Positions 31,346 through 37,662 of a DNA stretch of 64,000 nucleotides are shown one piece after another. The notes beneath the pieces were generated by a model that saw nothing but the letters and a program-made list of their open reading frames with translations, had not been told where the DNA came from and did not search any database. The position numbers were made by a program, and so were the translations under genes. Every line of letters begins with the position of its first letter. Positions within the stretch are counted from its first letter, which is position 1. The stretch covers positions 1 to 64,000 of IMG/VR virus record IMGVR_UViG_3300025327_000022; one strand, written 5' to 3'. The stretch is from a virus.

Positions 31346-32443
31346 ATGCCTATTCGTAAGGACGTAAACGAAGTTCTCGACATGCTTCGAAGTCTTGGCC
31401 TTGAGCCAGTAATGGAGTCTGGTCGAGGACATTACAAAGTCCGCGATCCTAGAACGGGGGTATTTCTATTTGGAGTAAGCTCTAGTCCTTCAGATCCGAA
31501 TTGGCGCTGGATGATTATGCGCCATCTCCGGCGTTTGGGCTTGCTACGAAAAGGAGAATACAAGAAGTACAAGAAAGGCGGTAACATAAGACGAGGCAAG
31601 CCTGCGATCGATCTTGTAGCTTTAAAGAAAGCACAGGATGCCGCCGCAGCAGCAGGGCAGAGGATTCCAACTCTCGATGATTTGGAAGACTCTACTGAGT
31701 TCTTTACCAGGATCAAAGAAGCATCCAATGTCACCCATTATTCACCAGAAGCACAAGAGGAGGCAATAGAGATAATGGCCGCAACAGCAGACGCACCAAG
31801 AGTAAACTACGTGATCCAGCGTCTTCGAAAGCTGTTTGATGAAAAGTCAGATGAGTTGGAAGCGTTGGGGAGAGAACGCCAAATAGCTAAGATGGGGCAC
31901 GCAAGAGGCTTGGGCGGTGGCAGAGGCAGCCGTGCTGAATTTGTCCGCATCGCAATTGAGGACGTTGCACCGAAGCGGAAGCTGCGGGCATGGAAGACTG
32001 AAAGCTCGGGTCAGCAAACGCTTCATTCTATCTTAGATAAAGACCAGAAAGGTCTCTCCGTATGGGTTCTGACCCTGCTTGAGGCTACAATGGATCATAT
32101 CGATGGTCTTAAGTGGGGTGAAATCGATGAGTCTCGTATAGCTCCACCACCCGAGACACAGTTTGCTCCTAAAAGCCCATTTCCTCAGCCGCCTCTTGAG
32201 AGCGAAGAAAAGGGATTGCTGCCTGATAAGGAGATCCCTGGCAAGCCTGCCGATATCGAAGTAGAGGAAATTCCTGCTCGTCCTTGGCCCGCTCTCTTTA
32301 CTCCCGCAGTAGAGCTTGTAAGCGACGATCAGATCAAGGAGAAGTATGCAGAGATTCTTCTTGAGCATCTTCGCAACAGCAGTCCTGATAAGCTCCCGAA
32401 GGAAGTCCTCGAACGTCTAGATAGGATGGTGGGTCTTGCCTAA
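31346..32443 (+). CDS. protein with HicA-like N-terminus, 365 aa
   Basis: Residues 1-75 (VNEVLDMLRSLGLEPVMESG, HYKVRDPRTGVF, WRWMIMRHLRRLGLL) resemble the HicA double-stranded-RNA-binding-like fold. The His near residue 29 is where HicA toxins keep their active site, so RNA binding is possible. The rest is charged and partly disordered (GHARGLGGGRGSRAE; proline-rich PPPETQFAPKSPFPQPP), possibly a scaffold or transcription-linked protein. Starts directly after the preceding stop. Confidence 0.7.
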   Translation: MPIRKDVNEVLDMLRSLGLEPVMESGRGHYKVRDPRTGVFLFGVSSSPSDPNWRWMIMRHLRRLGLLRKGEYKKYKKGGNIRRGKPAIDLVALKKAQDAAAAAGQRIPTLDDLEDSTEFFTRIKEASNVTHYSPEAQEEAIEIMAATADAPRVNYVIQRLRKLFDEKSDELEALGRERQIAKMGHARGLGGGRGSRAEFVRIAIEDVAPKRKLRAWKTESSGQQTLHSILDKDQKGLSVWVLTLLEATMDHIDGLKWGEIDESRIAPPPETQFAPKSPFPQPPLESEEKGLLPDKEIPGKPADIEVEEIPARPWPALFTPAVELVSDDQIKEKYAEILLEHLRNSSPDKLPKEVLERLDRMVGLA

Positions 32444-32618
32444 ATCTGTATTAATCGGAGAGATCGAAGGCTTTGTCAGGGTAGTTCAGGAGCAGGATGC
32501 CATCCAGATTGGTGAGGACGAATTCGATGTAGAGTTCCTTGCGGAATGGGTAAGCAACAATCTACCAGCGGAGGGACAATACGTGCGCATCATAGTCATG
32601 GCTTTTCCAGGAGCTTGA
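32436..32618 (+). CDS. hypothetical protein, 60 aa
   Basis: TTG start after GGATGGTGGG, overlapping the gene above by 8 bases. Acidic beta-rich (QEQDAIQIGEDEFDVEFLAE). Unknown. Confidence 0.6.
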   Translation: MPKSVLIGEIEGFVRVVQEQDAIQIGEDEFDVEFLAEWVSNNLPAEGQYVRIIVMAFPGA

Positions 32619-32619
32619 T

Positions 32620-32853
32620 ATGATCGAGGAATCTCCGTTCAGACTTTTCGAATTGACTATACGTGTTCATGTCTCTAGGCACCGAACGAGGCTCCCGCAT
32701 ACATTTGCAGAGTGGATCGAAGTGGCGTTTGGGATATCGGAGGATCAATTAAGCGCAAGCGGGACAAGTCTTGAGCTTATCAAAGAGCTAAGATATCCAC
32801 TGGCAGAGGATGTAGTTGAATACAGGCGAAGCGACGACAGGAGGTATTGGTGA
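32620..32853 (+). CDS. hypothetical protein, 77 aa
   Basis: MIEESPFRLFELTIRVHVSR; mixed alpha-beta, ends in basic YRRSDDRRYW. Unknown. Confidence 0.65.
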   Translation: MIEESPFRLFELTIRVHVSRHRTRLPHTFAEWIEVAFGISEDQLSASGTSLELIKELRYPLAEDVVEYRRSDDRRYW

Positions 32854-33389
32854 ATGCCGCTCAGTTGTACGATGGTGAGCTGTACGCCTACTTCGAAGAC
32901 CCCCCTCGGGGTCGTACCCCTTTGGGGGCGGCCAAGGTTAGACTTCGAGGATCTGAGACTCGAAAGTCAACGTGGGACACCAATCGTAGAACCTATGCTA
33001 TGGTCACTGTTGTCGAACCTGGCAACATAGAGGGGTCCTACAGTCGGGGGCTACATACGAGAGTCAGAGTGGGGCAGGAGCTTACCGTCCCCGCTAGACA
33101 TCTGATCGATTTCTGGTCAGACTATGAGGCTGAAGCTAATCTCCTGCGCCAAGAGCGTGATGAGCGCAAGACCAAAGCGCGCAGACATGCTCTACGAGAG
33201 CAGGTCATTAGCAGTCTGGTTACTTGGAAGCTTCAGCATGAAAAGGGAATTCACATTCCCATTGCAATCCTCGATGTGTATGAGGACGGTTCAGGCTTTG
33301 TGAAGTTCCAGCTAAAAGAGATAATGGACTGGCTAGAGATAGACCCCGAAGCAATCGAAGAGAAGATCGATGAGCTGATGGAGGCTTGA
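32850..33389 (+). CDS. conserved phage protein, 179 aa
   Basis: GTG start after AGGAGGTATTG. Begins with a barrel-like part (LYDGELYAYFEDPPRG, VRVGQELTVPARHLIDFWSDYE) and continues as a basic helix and an acidic helical C-terminus. The barrel-plus-helix layout recurs in phage hypothetical proteins. Codons near 32898-32940 form a strong C/G hairpin. Unknown. Confidence 0.75.
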   Translation: MNAAQLYDGELYAYFEDPPRGRTPLGAAKVRLRGSETRKSTWDTNRRTYAMVTVVEPGNIEGSYSRGLHTRVRVGQELTVPARHLIDFWSDYEAEANLLRQERDERKTKARRHALREQVISSLVTWKLQHEKGIHIPIAILDVYEDGSGFVKFQLKEIMDWLEIDPEAIEEKIDELMEA

Positions 33390-33635
33390 GTGGATAGGGC
33401 TACAAAGCACCATAAGTGGGAGGGCTGGCAGAGCAGACTTGGAACGTCCGCTCTAGATCCGCTACAGGTCATGGACATGCAGGAGGCAATTCGCAAGCGT
33501 CGCAAGTCTGTGATAGTACAGGGTAAAGAGTTCCTACTTACGTACTACGGTGACAATCATGTCTACTATCGGCCAGGGGATGACAGCTTCGCTCCTGCTG
33601 GTCATCTGAATATCAAACGATTCCTGGAGGATTAG
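33390..33635 (+). CDS. hypothetical protein, 81 aa
   Basis: GTG start. KWEGWQSRLGTSALDPLQVM, then beta-rich FLLTYYGDNHVYYRPGDD. Unknown. Confidence 0.65.
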   Translation: MDRATKHHKWEGWQSRLGTSALDPLQVMDMQEAIRKRRKSVIVQGKEFLLTYYGDNHVYYRPGDDSFAPAGHLNIKRFLED

Positions 33636-34088
33636 GTGGGACTTGATACGACGCATGATTGTTGGCATGGAGCATATTCGGCATTCAATCGATGGCGGAA
33701 CAAACTAGCTCTAAGTGCGGGTTATATGCTCTACAAGCATGGTGCAGGAGGACCAGGAATAGATGCTGACCTACTAATCTATGAGTCGGCTTTAATCGAT
33801 TGGGGCCTAGTACGCGCAAAGGAACTAGAGGGTGATTGGGACGCGATCCCTGTTCGTATAGACGGTACGCCTGACCCCTTGCTGTTGCTCCTAGCACATT
33901 ACGATTGTGAAGGCTATCTAAAAGTGGAGCATCTGGAGCCGCTCGCATTAAGGCTCCAAGAGCTGTTGCCTTCGCTCGGTGATGACGAAGGAGGCGGCCA
34001 TATTGGACTGTATAGAGAAAAGACACAGACATTTATCGATGGGCTGCGCAAAGCAGCCGAAGCGAGGGAAAGGGTGGAGTTTCATTAA
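33636..34088 (+). CDS. conserved phage protein, 150 aa
   Basis: GTG start. GLDTTHDCWHGAYSAFNRWR is a strongly conserved N-terminus in hypothetical proteins of actinobacteriophages, as I recall; later LLLLLAHYDCEGYLKVEHLEP with conserved-looking H and D. A metal-dependent enzyme is possible but unproven. Confidence 0.8.
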   Translation: MGLDTTHDCWHGAYSAFNRWRNKLALSAGYMLYKHGAGGPGIDADLLIYESALIDWGLVRAKELEGDWDAIPVRIDGTPDPLLLLLAHYDCEGYLKVEHLEPLALRLQELLPSLGDDEGGGHIGLYREKTQTFIDGLRKAAEARERVEFH

Positions 34089-34291
34089 TGGCACACTTTC
34101 TAAGAAAAACAATCGGTAGCTGGTCGGCTGGTACTCGCGTTGAAGTTTGGGAGCAATATGAAGGCGAAGAAACTGATATGCGGAAAGTTACCATACTAGC
34201 CGGTGATAAGCCCGTCATGGAAATCCATAAGGACGACCTAGTTTGGCGCAAGTCGAGAGTACTAGAGGAGGAGCATGAAGGAGCTATCTGA
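34088..34291 (+). CDS. hypothetical protein, 67 aa
   Basis: TAATG overlap. MAHFLRKTIGSWSAGTRVEV, small beta barrel-like. Overlaps the next gene by 17 bases. Confidence 0.65.
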   Translation: MAHFLRKTIGSWSAGTRVEVWEQYEGEETDMRKVTILAGDKPVMEIHKDDLVWRKSRVLEEEHEGAI

Positions 34292-34523
34292 AGAGGAATT
34301 GGAGGCTGTCCTTAAAGCCCCGCAGCCTAAGCCACGCAAGTCTAAAAAGATTGAACGTACCTATCGAGACTGGTTCTATAGCATTAGAACTGAACTTGGC
34401 GCATGTGACAATCCAGAATGTCTCGATGATCGTGGAAAGTCTCTTATCCACGTCTGGATGCATCCAAGCGGTATAAATATGTGCCGCTTCTGTTGGCTCG
34501 TAGGCTGGTTGGGGGAAGAATGA
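34275..34523 (+). CDS. zinc-binding protein, 82 aa
   Basis: Basic N-terminal helix (APQPKPRKSKKIERTYRDWF), then ACDNPECLDDRGK and NMCRFCWLVGWLGEE, a CxxxxC...CxxC site. ATG after GAGGAGC. Unknown. Confidence 0.7.
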   Translation: MKELSEEELEAVLKAPQPKPRKSKKIERTYRDWFYSIRTELGACDNPECLDDRGKSLIHVWMHPSGINMCRFCWLVGWLGEE

Positions 34524-34732
34524 ACGAGGAGTGGTCACTCCGCGCAGAGATTCGGATGGGGCAGCCAATGTATACGGCTGACAATCGCAAGCTCTACCCG
34601 ATATATCTACATCGGGAGGATGAGAAAACCATCAAGAAATTCATAACTCCTGGGGAAGCAGCAATCCTAGTATCGAATCTCCTCCGCTTATTCGAGGAAT
34701 GCGATTATATATCAAGCATGCGGGAGGTTTAA
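34520..34732 (+). CDS. hypothetical protein, 70 aa
   Basis: ATGA overlap. MNEEWSLRAEIRMGQPMYTA, ends FEECDYISSMREV. Unknown. Confidence 0.65.
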   Translation: MNEEWSLRAEIRMGQPMYTADNRKLYPIYLHREDEKTIKKFITPGEAAILVSNLLRLFEECDYISSMREV

Positions 34733-35157
34733 TGCCTATTCCAATCAATGAAACTCTCGCTATCCATATCCTTGCCGTTTACAAGGCTATGCAGGAGGAC
34801 TCTGTAGAACAAGAGAATCATCGCGTCTATGTAGGCAAGCTGTCTCAGCTTGTCAGTGGCCTTGGTATCTCATCTACGTACTACTCGAAAATCTTTCGGG
34901 CACTCTATGACGGCAGCTACGCCGTGCTAGAGGATCGGGGTGCCAGGGGCAAGCCCTCCACAGTGATCCTTCTGCGGGAGCCGACGAAGGACGAGCTATT
35001 GGGCTTGACAACCTCGAACCCAGGCCCTATAATCTCTCTCGTGAAGCAGGTCGAGGCAATCAACGCGAGTCTAGGAGGTATGTATGTGGCAGGCACCTTG
35101 AAGGAGTTTGAACGTCGCTTGACCGATTTGGAAGAGACAATCAAGGGCCGGAAGTAG
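34732..35157 (+). CDS. winged-helix-like protein, 141 aa
   Basis: ATG after GGGAGGTTTA. The N-terminal 85 residues (LAIHILAVYKAMQ, VYVGKLSQLVSGLGISSTYYSK, GSYAVLEDRGARGKPSTVILL) read like a winged helix-turn-helix with a basic wing, followed by a helical, possibly dimerising tail. Likely a DNA-binding regulator or replication accessory. Inferred from pattern only. Confidence 0.7.
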   Translation: MPIPINETLAIHILAVYKAMQEDSVEQENHRVYVGKLSQLVSGLGISSTYYSKIFRALYDGSYAVLEDRGARGKPSTVILLREPTKDELLGLTTSNPGPIISLVKQVEAINASLGGMYVAGTLKEFERRLTDLEETIKGRK

Positions 35158-35165
35158 GAGAGGTA

Positions 35166-35555
35166 ATGGCAAGGCCGAGAAAGGCACCAACATCATCCGA
35201 AGGATCTAACACTCTAGGAGAGGAGAACGACAAGATGGCAACTGATCGTGGTTCACTGACTAAGCTCGCAATGGTCTCGGTTTCCGAGGAGGAACTCGAC
35301 GCGGCGCGCGGTGGTCGTGGTCATGGAGCGTATGACGCATTCATCGACGAGTTTCTGACCGAGGGCATCCGTGGTACGGGTGTGGACTTCGCGGGAGTCG
35401 AGGCACAGTCCGTCAAGACGGGCCTGAAGGGTGCAATCGCTCGTGCAGTCGAGGCCAAAAAGGTTGCGAAGGACGAGCTACAGATCCGTGGTAAGGACAA
35501 GCGGGTCTATCTCGTCAAGGTTCCGCAAGCTGAGGCTGAGGCTGAGGCCGCGTAG
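35166..35555 (+). CDS. putative DNA-binding/nucleoid-type protein, 129 aa
   Basis: Basic N-terminus (MARPRKAPTSSEGSN), then EEELDAARGGRGHGAYDAFI and KTGLKGAIARAVEAKKVAKD ending VYLVKVPQAEAEAEAA. From about 35230 the codons are GC-rich and strongly biased, unlike the neighbours, suggesting high expression. A hairpin follows. Function unknown. Confidence 0.7.
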   Translation: MARPRKAPTSSEGSNTLGEENDKMATDRGSLTKLAMVSVSEEELDAARGGRGHGAYDAFIDEFLTEGIRGTGVDFAGVEAQSVKTGLKGAIARAVEAKKVAKDELQIRGKDKRVYLVKVPQAEAEAEAA

Positions 35556-35569
35556 GACGTTTCAGGATT

Positions 35570-35594
35570 GGGGAGTGCAAGCTAGCTCCCCTTT
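35570..35594 (+). terminator. hairpin after the 35166 gene
   Basis: GGGGAG/CTCCCC with a 10-base loop and TTT behind; a weak intrinsic terminator or attenuator in front of the AP2 gene. Confidence 0.5.
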
Positions 35595-35600
35595 CCTGAG

Positions 35601-35798
35601 ATGTATCGCGGAGTAACTAAGACCGATGATGGACGCTATGAGGCTCGCATCTTCAAGGATGCGCAAGAGTCTCGCATTGGGGTGTATGACTCCGCAGTCG
35701 ATGCTGCAATTGCGTATGACATTGTGGCCGAGGCATCTCTTGGAGAGTTTGCGGCCCCGGTGCTCAACTTCCCGGATATTCAGGAGGAATCCCCATAA
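35601..35798 (+). CDS. stand-alone AP2-domain protein, 65 aa
   Basis: YRGVTKTDDGRYEARIFKDA and IGVYDSAVDAAIAYDIVAEA make a complete AP2 DNA-binding domain (three strands and a helix), ending in the typical A.LNFP. In phages AP2 domains are usually fused to HNH nucleases; here no nuclease is attached. It could be a remnant of a homing endonuclease or a regulator of the RNA locus that starts just downstream. Confidence 0.85.
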   Translation: MYRGVTKTDDGRYEARIFKDAQESRIGVYDSAVDAAIAYDIVAEASLGEFAAPVLNFPDIQEESP

Positions 35799-35918
35799 CG
35801 GGCTATAGTGCTATTCATACTAGGCTACAGCGATAGTGTCATACGTGGTATGATAAGCGGCCGGATCTGTTTTGCTCTGGCAACCGCTGTTGCCGAGCCA
35901 GACAACGAGCGCTCAGTC

Positions 35919-35947
35919 TTGACAGGCCCCGCGCGAGAGAGTAAGCT
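35919..35947 (+). promoter_or_regulatory. promoter for the Y RNA array
   Basis: TTGACA at 35919-35924, a 17-base spacer, TAAGCT at 35942-35947. Transcription would begin near 35954, two bases before the first RNA module at 35956. This agreement between -35/-10 spacing and the RNA end supports it. Confidence 0.6.
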
Positions 35948-35955
35948 GCCGAGAG

Positions 35956-36025
35956 CAGGCCGGTGCGCCGAGTAGGGTTACTTCTTCATCGGGACGAACA
36001 CCTTGCTCATCTAGTTCTCGGTTTG
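35956..36025 (+). ncRNA. Y RNA module 1, minimal
   Basis: Outer helix CAGGCCG/CGGTTTG (35956-35962 with 36019-36025, two G-U pairs), strand GUGCG at 35963, GGGUUACUUC at 35975-35984, return strand CCUUGCUCAUCUAGUUCU at 36001-36018, second helix GAGUA/UGCUC. Only 16 bases lie between the two halves, so it is the shared core with almost no effector domain. Ro60-binding RNA is inferred from the core and the nearby Ro60 gene. Confidence 0.65.
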
Positions 36026-36042
36026 CATTGATCTTTGACAAA

Positions 36043-36132
36043 TCTGAGCTGCGCTATCTAGGCGCTTCCATACCGAGAGGATGGTCGGAGTATTGCGTAT
36101 ACACAAAGGCATACTTTGCAGCGTAGCTCAGA
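36043..36132 (+). other. multibranched RNA-like structure between modules 1 and 2
   Basis: Closed by TCTGAGC/GCTCAGA. Inside are GCGC/GCGC with a 7-base loop, CCAT/ATGG, and AAAG/CTTT hairpins. It may be a separate RNA, a spacer fold in a common precursor, or a processing signal. Confidence 0.4.
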
Positions 36133-36156
36133 CCCTAGTGCCTTGAGGGGCACGTA

Positions 36157-36300
36157 CTGTGCAGGTGCGTAGGAATGGGTTACTTCTCATTGGTGAGAGA
36201 GGTCGCAGGTTCGAGTCCTGTCATGGTGTGGCACCGGCCCACCATGTAGCTCAGTTGGCAGAGCGCTTACGTTACCTTTTCCGCCTTGTCCTCTGCACAG
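36157..36300 (+). ncRNA. Y RNA module 2, tRNA-mimic
   Basis: Outer helix CTGTGCAG/CTGCACAG (36157-36164, 36293-36300); core strands at 36165-36186 and 36275-36292; second helix GGAA/TTCC. The insert is a tRNA in permuted order: linking stem GTGAG/CTTAC, T-arm GCAGG-TTCGAGT-CCTGT (36205-36221), acceptor CATGGTG/CACCATG closed by an 11-base loop, and D-arm GCTC-AGTTGGCA-GAGC (36249-36264). The anticodon stem continues into the Ro60-type stem. Known: bacterial YrlA-type Y RNAs carry such tRNA-like domains. Confidence 0.75.
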
Positions 36301-36309
36301 TTAAAGTTT

Positions 36310-36385
36310 GGAGTGTGCGTATGGTGTGCAGGGAGATCCTGCAACAGGTTGCGCCTTCGCGCCACGATGAAACAAAGCACACTCC
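36310..36385 (+). other. structured RNA-like element after module 2
   Basis: GGAGTGTG/CACACTCC closes two hairpins: TGCAGG/CCTGCA and GCGC/GCGC. A short reading frame begins inside its 3' part. Role unknown. Confidence 0.4.
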
Positions 36386-36501
36386 AAGAACTTGACAAAT
36401 TGAATGATGTACTGGCGACGAATACTCGCATCTCTAGCAGCCGTTGTCTAACTGAGATGTGGGAACGGCTCGGTCAGTACATCATTGAGTTTGTAACGTA
36501 G
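36367..36501 (+). CDS. possible 44-residue protein inside the RNA locus
   Basis: ATG 36367 codes MKQSTLQELDKLNDVLATNT and ends WERLGQYIIEFVT, a plausible helical protein, but there is no clear ribosome binding site and both ends overlap structured RNA. Confidence 0.35.
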   Translation: MKQSTLQELDKLNDVLATNTRISSSRCLTEMWERLGQYIIEFVT

Positions 36502-36605
36502 CGATGCGATGTTCGTGGGTTACTTCTCACCGCAGCACGTAGGTTAGAGAAACCTACAATCAGATTACATCTGACCGACCTTCGACAACTTGTTCTCGCT
36601 ACGTT
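36495..36605 (+). ncRNA. Y RNA module 3, non-tRNA insert
   Basis: Outer helix AACGTAGCG/CGCTACGTT (36495-36503, 36597-36605; one further pair possible). Core: AUGCG, GGGUUACUUC at 36517-36526, return strand CCUUCGACAACUUGUUCU at 36579-36596, second helix TGTTCG/CGACA with a bulge that explains one extra base. The insert holds two hairpins, GTAGGTT/AACCTAC and TCAGAT/ATCTGA, with no tRNA arms. Confidence 0.65.
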
Positions 36606-36612
36606 AGAATTT

Positions 36613-36759
36613 GATGCCGGTGCGATGAAGTGGGATACTTCGTACATTGGTTCGAATCCAATACCAGATTGCGGTCTGGTTGGCAGAGTGGCTTAATGCT
36701 ACGGGAATGCAAAAGTTCCCTATACGGGAAAATGCCTACTTCGCTTGGTTCTCGGCGTC
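36613..36759 (+). ncRNA. Y RNA module 4, class-II-like tRNA mimic
   Basis: Outer helix GATGCCG/CGGCGTC (36613-36619, 36753-36759); core GUGCG, GGGAUACUUC at 36632-36641, return strand at 36735-36752, second helix GAAGT/ACTTC. The insert in order: T-arm ATTGG-TTCGAAT-CCAAT, acceptor ACCAGA/TCTGGT closed by TTGCGG, a serine-type D-arm (GCA/TGC around GAGTGGCTTAA), an anticodon-like arm GGGAA/TTCCC with an 8-base loop TGCAAAAG. The open end lies where a long variable arm would be. Confidence 0.7.
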
Positions 36760-36766
36760 AATGAAC

Positions 36767-36856
36767 GTCTCCATCATGGGACGATAAATCCCTCTCAACT
36801 CAGTGGTCGGCGTGTGGGTATGACATCCCCGGACAAGCTGAGGGCGCGATGGAGAC
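36767..36856 (+). other. structured RNA-like element between modules 4 and 5
   Basis: Perfect 9-bp closing stem GTCTCCATC/GATGGAGAC, with GGGA/TCCC (7-base loop), CTCAG/CTGAG and GGG/CCC inside. It ends 2 bases before module 5. Unknown role. Confidence 0.45.
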
Positions 36857-36857
36857 T

Positions 36858-36989
36858 CAGTCAGGTGCGTAGATGTGGGTTACTTCATGGAGCAAGCAGT
36901 CGGTGTAAAAAGCCGGTTGCGATAGGGTTCAAATCCCGCAGTTGAAAAAATACTGCACTTGTTACCTTCGTCGCCTAGTTCTCTGACTG
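36858..36989 (+). ncRNA. Y RNA module 5, tRNA-like insert
   Basis: Outer helix CAGTCAG/CTGACTG (36858-36864, 36983-36989); core GUGCG, GGGUUACUUC at 36877-36886, return strand CCUUCGUCGCCUAGUUCU at 36965-36982, second helix GATG/CGTC. The insert has a T-loop-like GGG-TTCAAAT-CCC, a GCAGT/ACTGC stem, a hairpin CGGT/GCCG with loop GTAAAAA, and CAAG/CTTG, which can be drawn as a permuted tRNA opened in the D-loop or as a three-way junction. Confidence 0.65.
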
Positions 36990-37054
36990 ATTAATTCCAA
37001 GTTATAGAAAGGGGTGATCGCATGCGGAATCCAACCTAATAGGGAGGGATCTGC

Positions 37055-37207
37055 ATGGCACGGAAAGGCGATCAGTCTACGTCGATGAAGATCGCAGCGT
37101 ATATGCGAGCATTGGGTATTGAGCGCACTACTGGAAGATGCGCGCTCTGCTACAAGATCATTAGCATCGAAGGCCCGAAGTCTCGCTATACGCACAAGTG
37201 TTGGTAA
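37055..37207 (+). CDS. zinc-binding microprotein, 50 aa
   Basis: Starts MARKGDQSTSMKIAAYMRAL and contains RCALCYKII plus YTHKCW at the end, a CxxC...HxxC site. AGGGAGGGATCTGC precedes the ATG. A GGGTTCA/TGAACCC hairpin follows at 37221-37246. It sits between the RNA array and Ro60, so RNA binding is possible. Confidence 0.65.
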   Translation: MARKGDQSTSMKIAAYMRALGIERTTGRCALCYKIISIEGPKSRYTHKCW

Positions 37208-37287
37208 GCCTCTAGCGCGAGGGTTCATGTGTGGTACGGTGAACCCCCGAACGGCGTATGTGCCACAACAAAGAGGAGGGAGAGGGC

Positions 37288-37536
37288 ATGGGCTATAAGG
37301 TCGATGGGCCTATGACAACTCTTGGCAAAGAAGCGGCACTAGCTGCTCTTAGACAGAGGAGGGAGAATAAACCCACTCCCATTGATGATACCAGCTTACC
37401 GGCAGGATCACCGATGCACTTCTATTGTATATCCTGCGGACACATAGCAGAGGTAGCGCCCGAAAGTTATACATGGGCGCCAAAGAAGCTATGCGGCGAA
37501 TGTAAAGCCCTACAGGATTTGGATTGGCTAGAGTAA
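37288..37536 (+). CDS. zinc-ribbon protein, 82 aa
   Basis: ATG at 37288 after GAGGGAGAGGGC. MHFYCISCGHIAEV and LCGECKALQDL form a two-CxxC ribbon in the C-terminal half. Unknown role. Confidence 0.7.
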   Translation: MGYKVDGPMTTLGKEAALAALRQRRENKPTPIDDTSLPAGSPMHFYCISCGHIAEVAPESYTWAPKKLCGECKALQDLDWLE

Positions 37537-37554
37537 CAAGGAGAGGAGGAAATA

Positions 37555-37647
37555 GTGATTCGAAGATTGCAAAGTGCATGGCATTACTGGCGCTGTAAGA
37601 ACTGCCGCGAAGCAGGCGAACATTGGGCCGCATTGTTTGATAGATAG
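37555..37647 (+). CDS. 30-residue CxxC microprotein
   Basis: GTG start behind GGAGAGGAGGAAATA. MIRRLQSAWHYWRCKNCREA: basic with one CxxC and histidines. Ends 15 bases before Ro60. Confidence 0.5.
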   Translation: MIRRLQSAWHYWRCKNCREAGEHWAALFDR

Positions 37648-37662
37648 GAGAGGAGTAGATAA

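Noticed and set aside
32898-32940. C/G-rich hairpin as a terminator
   Set aside because: It lies inside a well-supported coding region and has no U-run.
35874-35956. A further closed RNA structure before module 1 (GCTCTGGC/GCCGAGAGC)
   Set aside because: It overlaps the predicted promoter, so it would not be part of the module transcript.
36035-36060. Second promoter TTGACA...TATCTA after module 1
   Set aside because: Spacing is only 14 bases, outside the usual 16-18.
36157-36300. Permuted group I intron around a split tRNA
   Set aside because: No P7-type GACTA core or internal guide pairing with a U-G splice site is visible, and the openings lie in different tRNA loops. The nearby Ro60 gene explains the stems better as Y RNAs.
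36157-36989. Archaeal/algal-type permuted tRNA genes with bulge-helix-bulge splicing
   Set aside because: No bulge-helix-bulge motif at the junctions and no splicing endonuclease is expected in a bacterial host.
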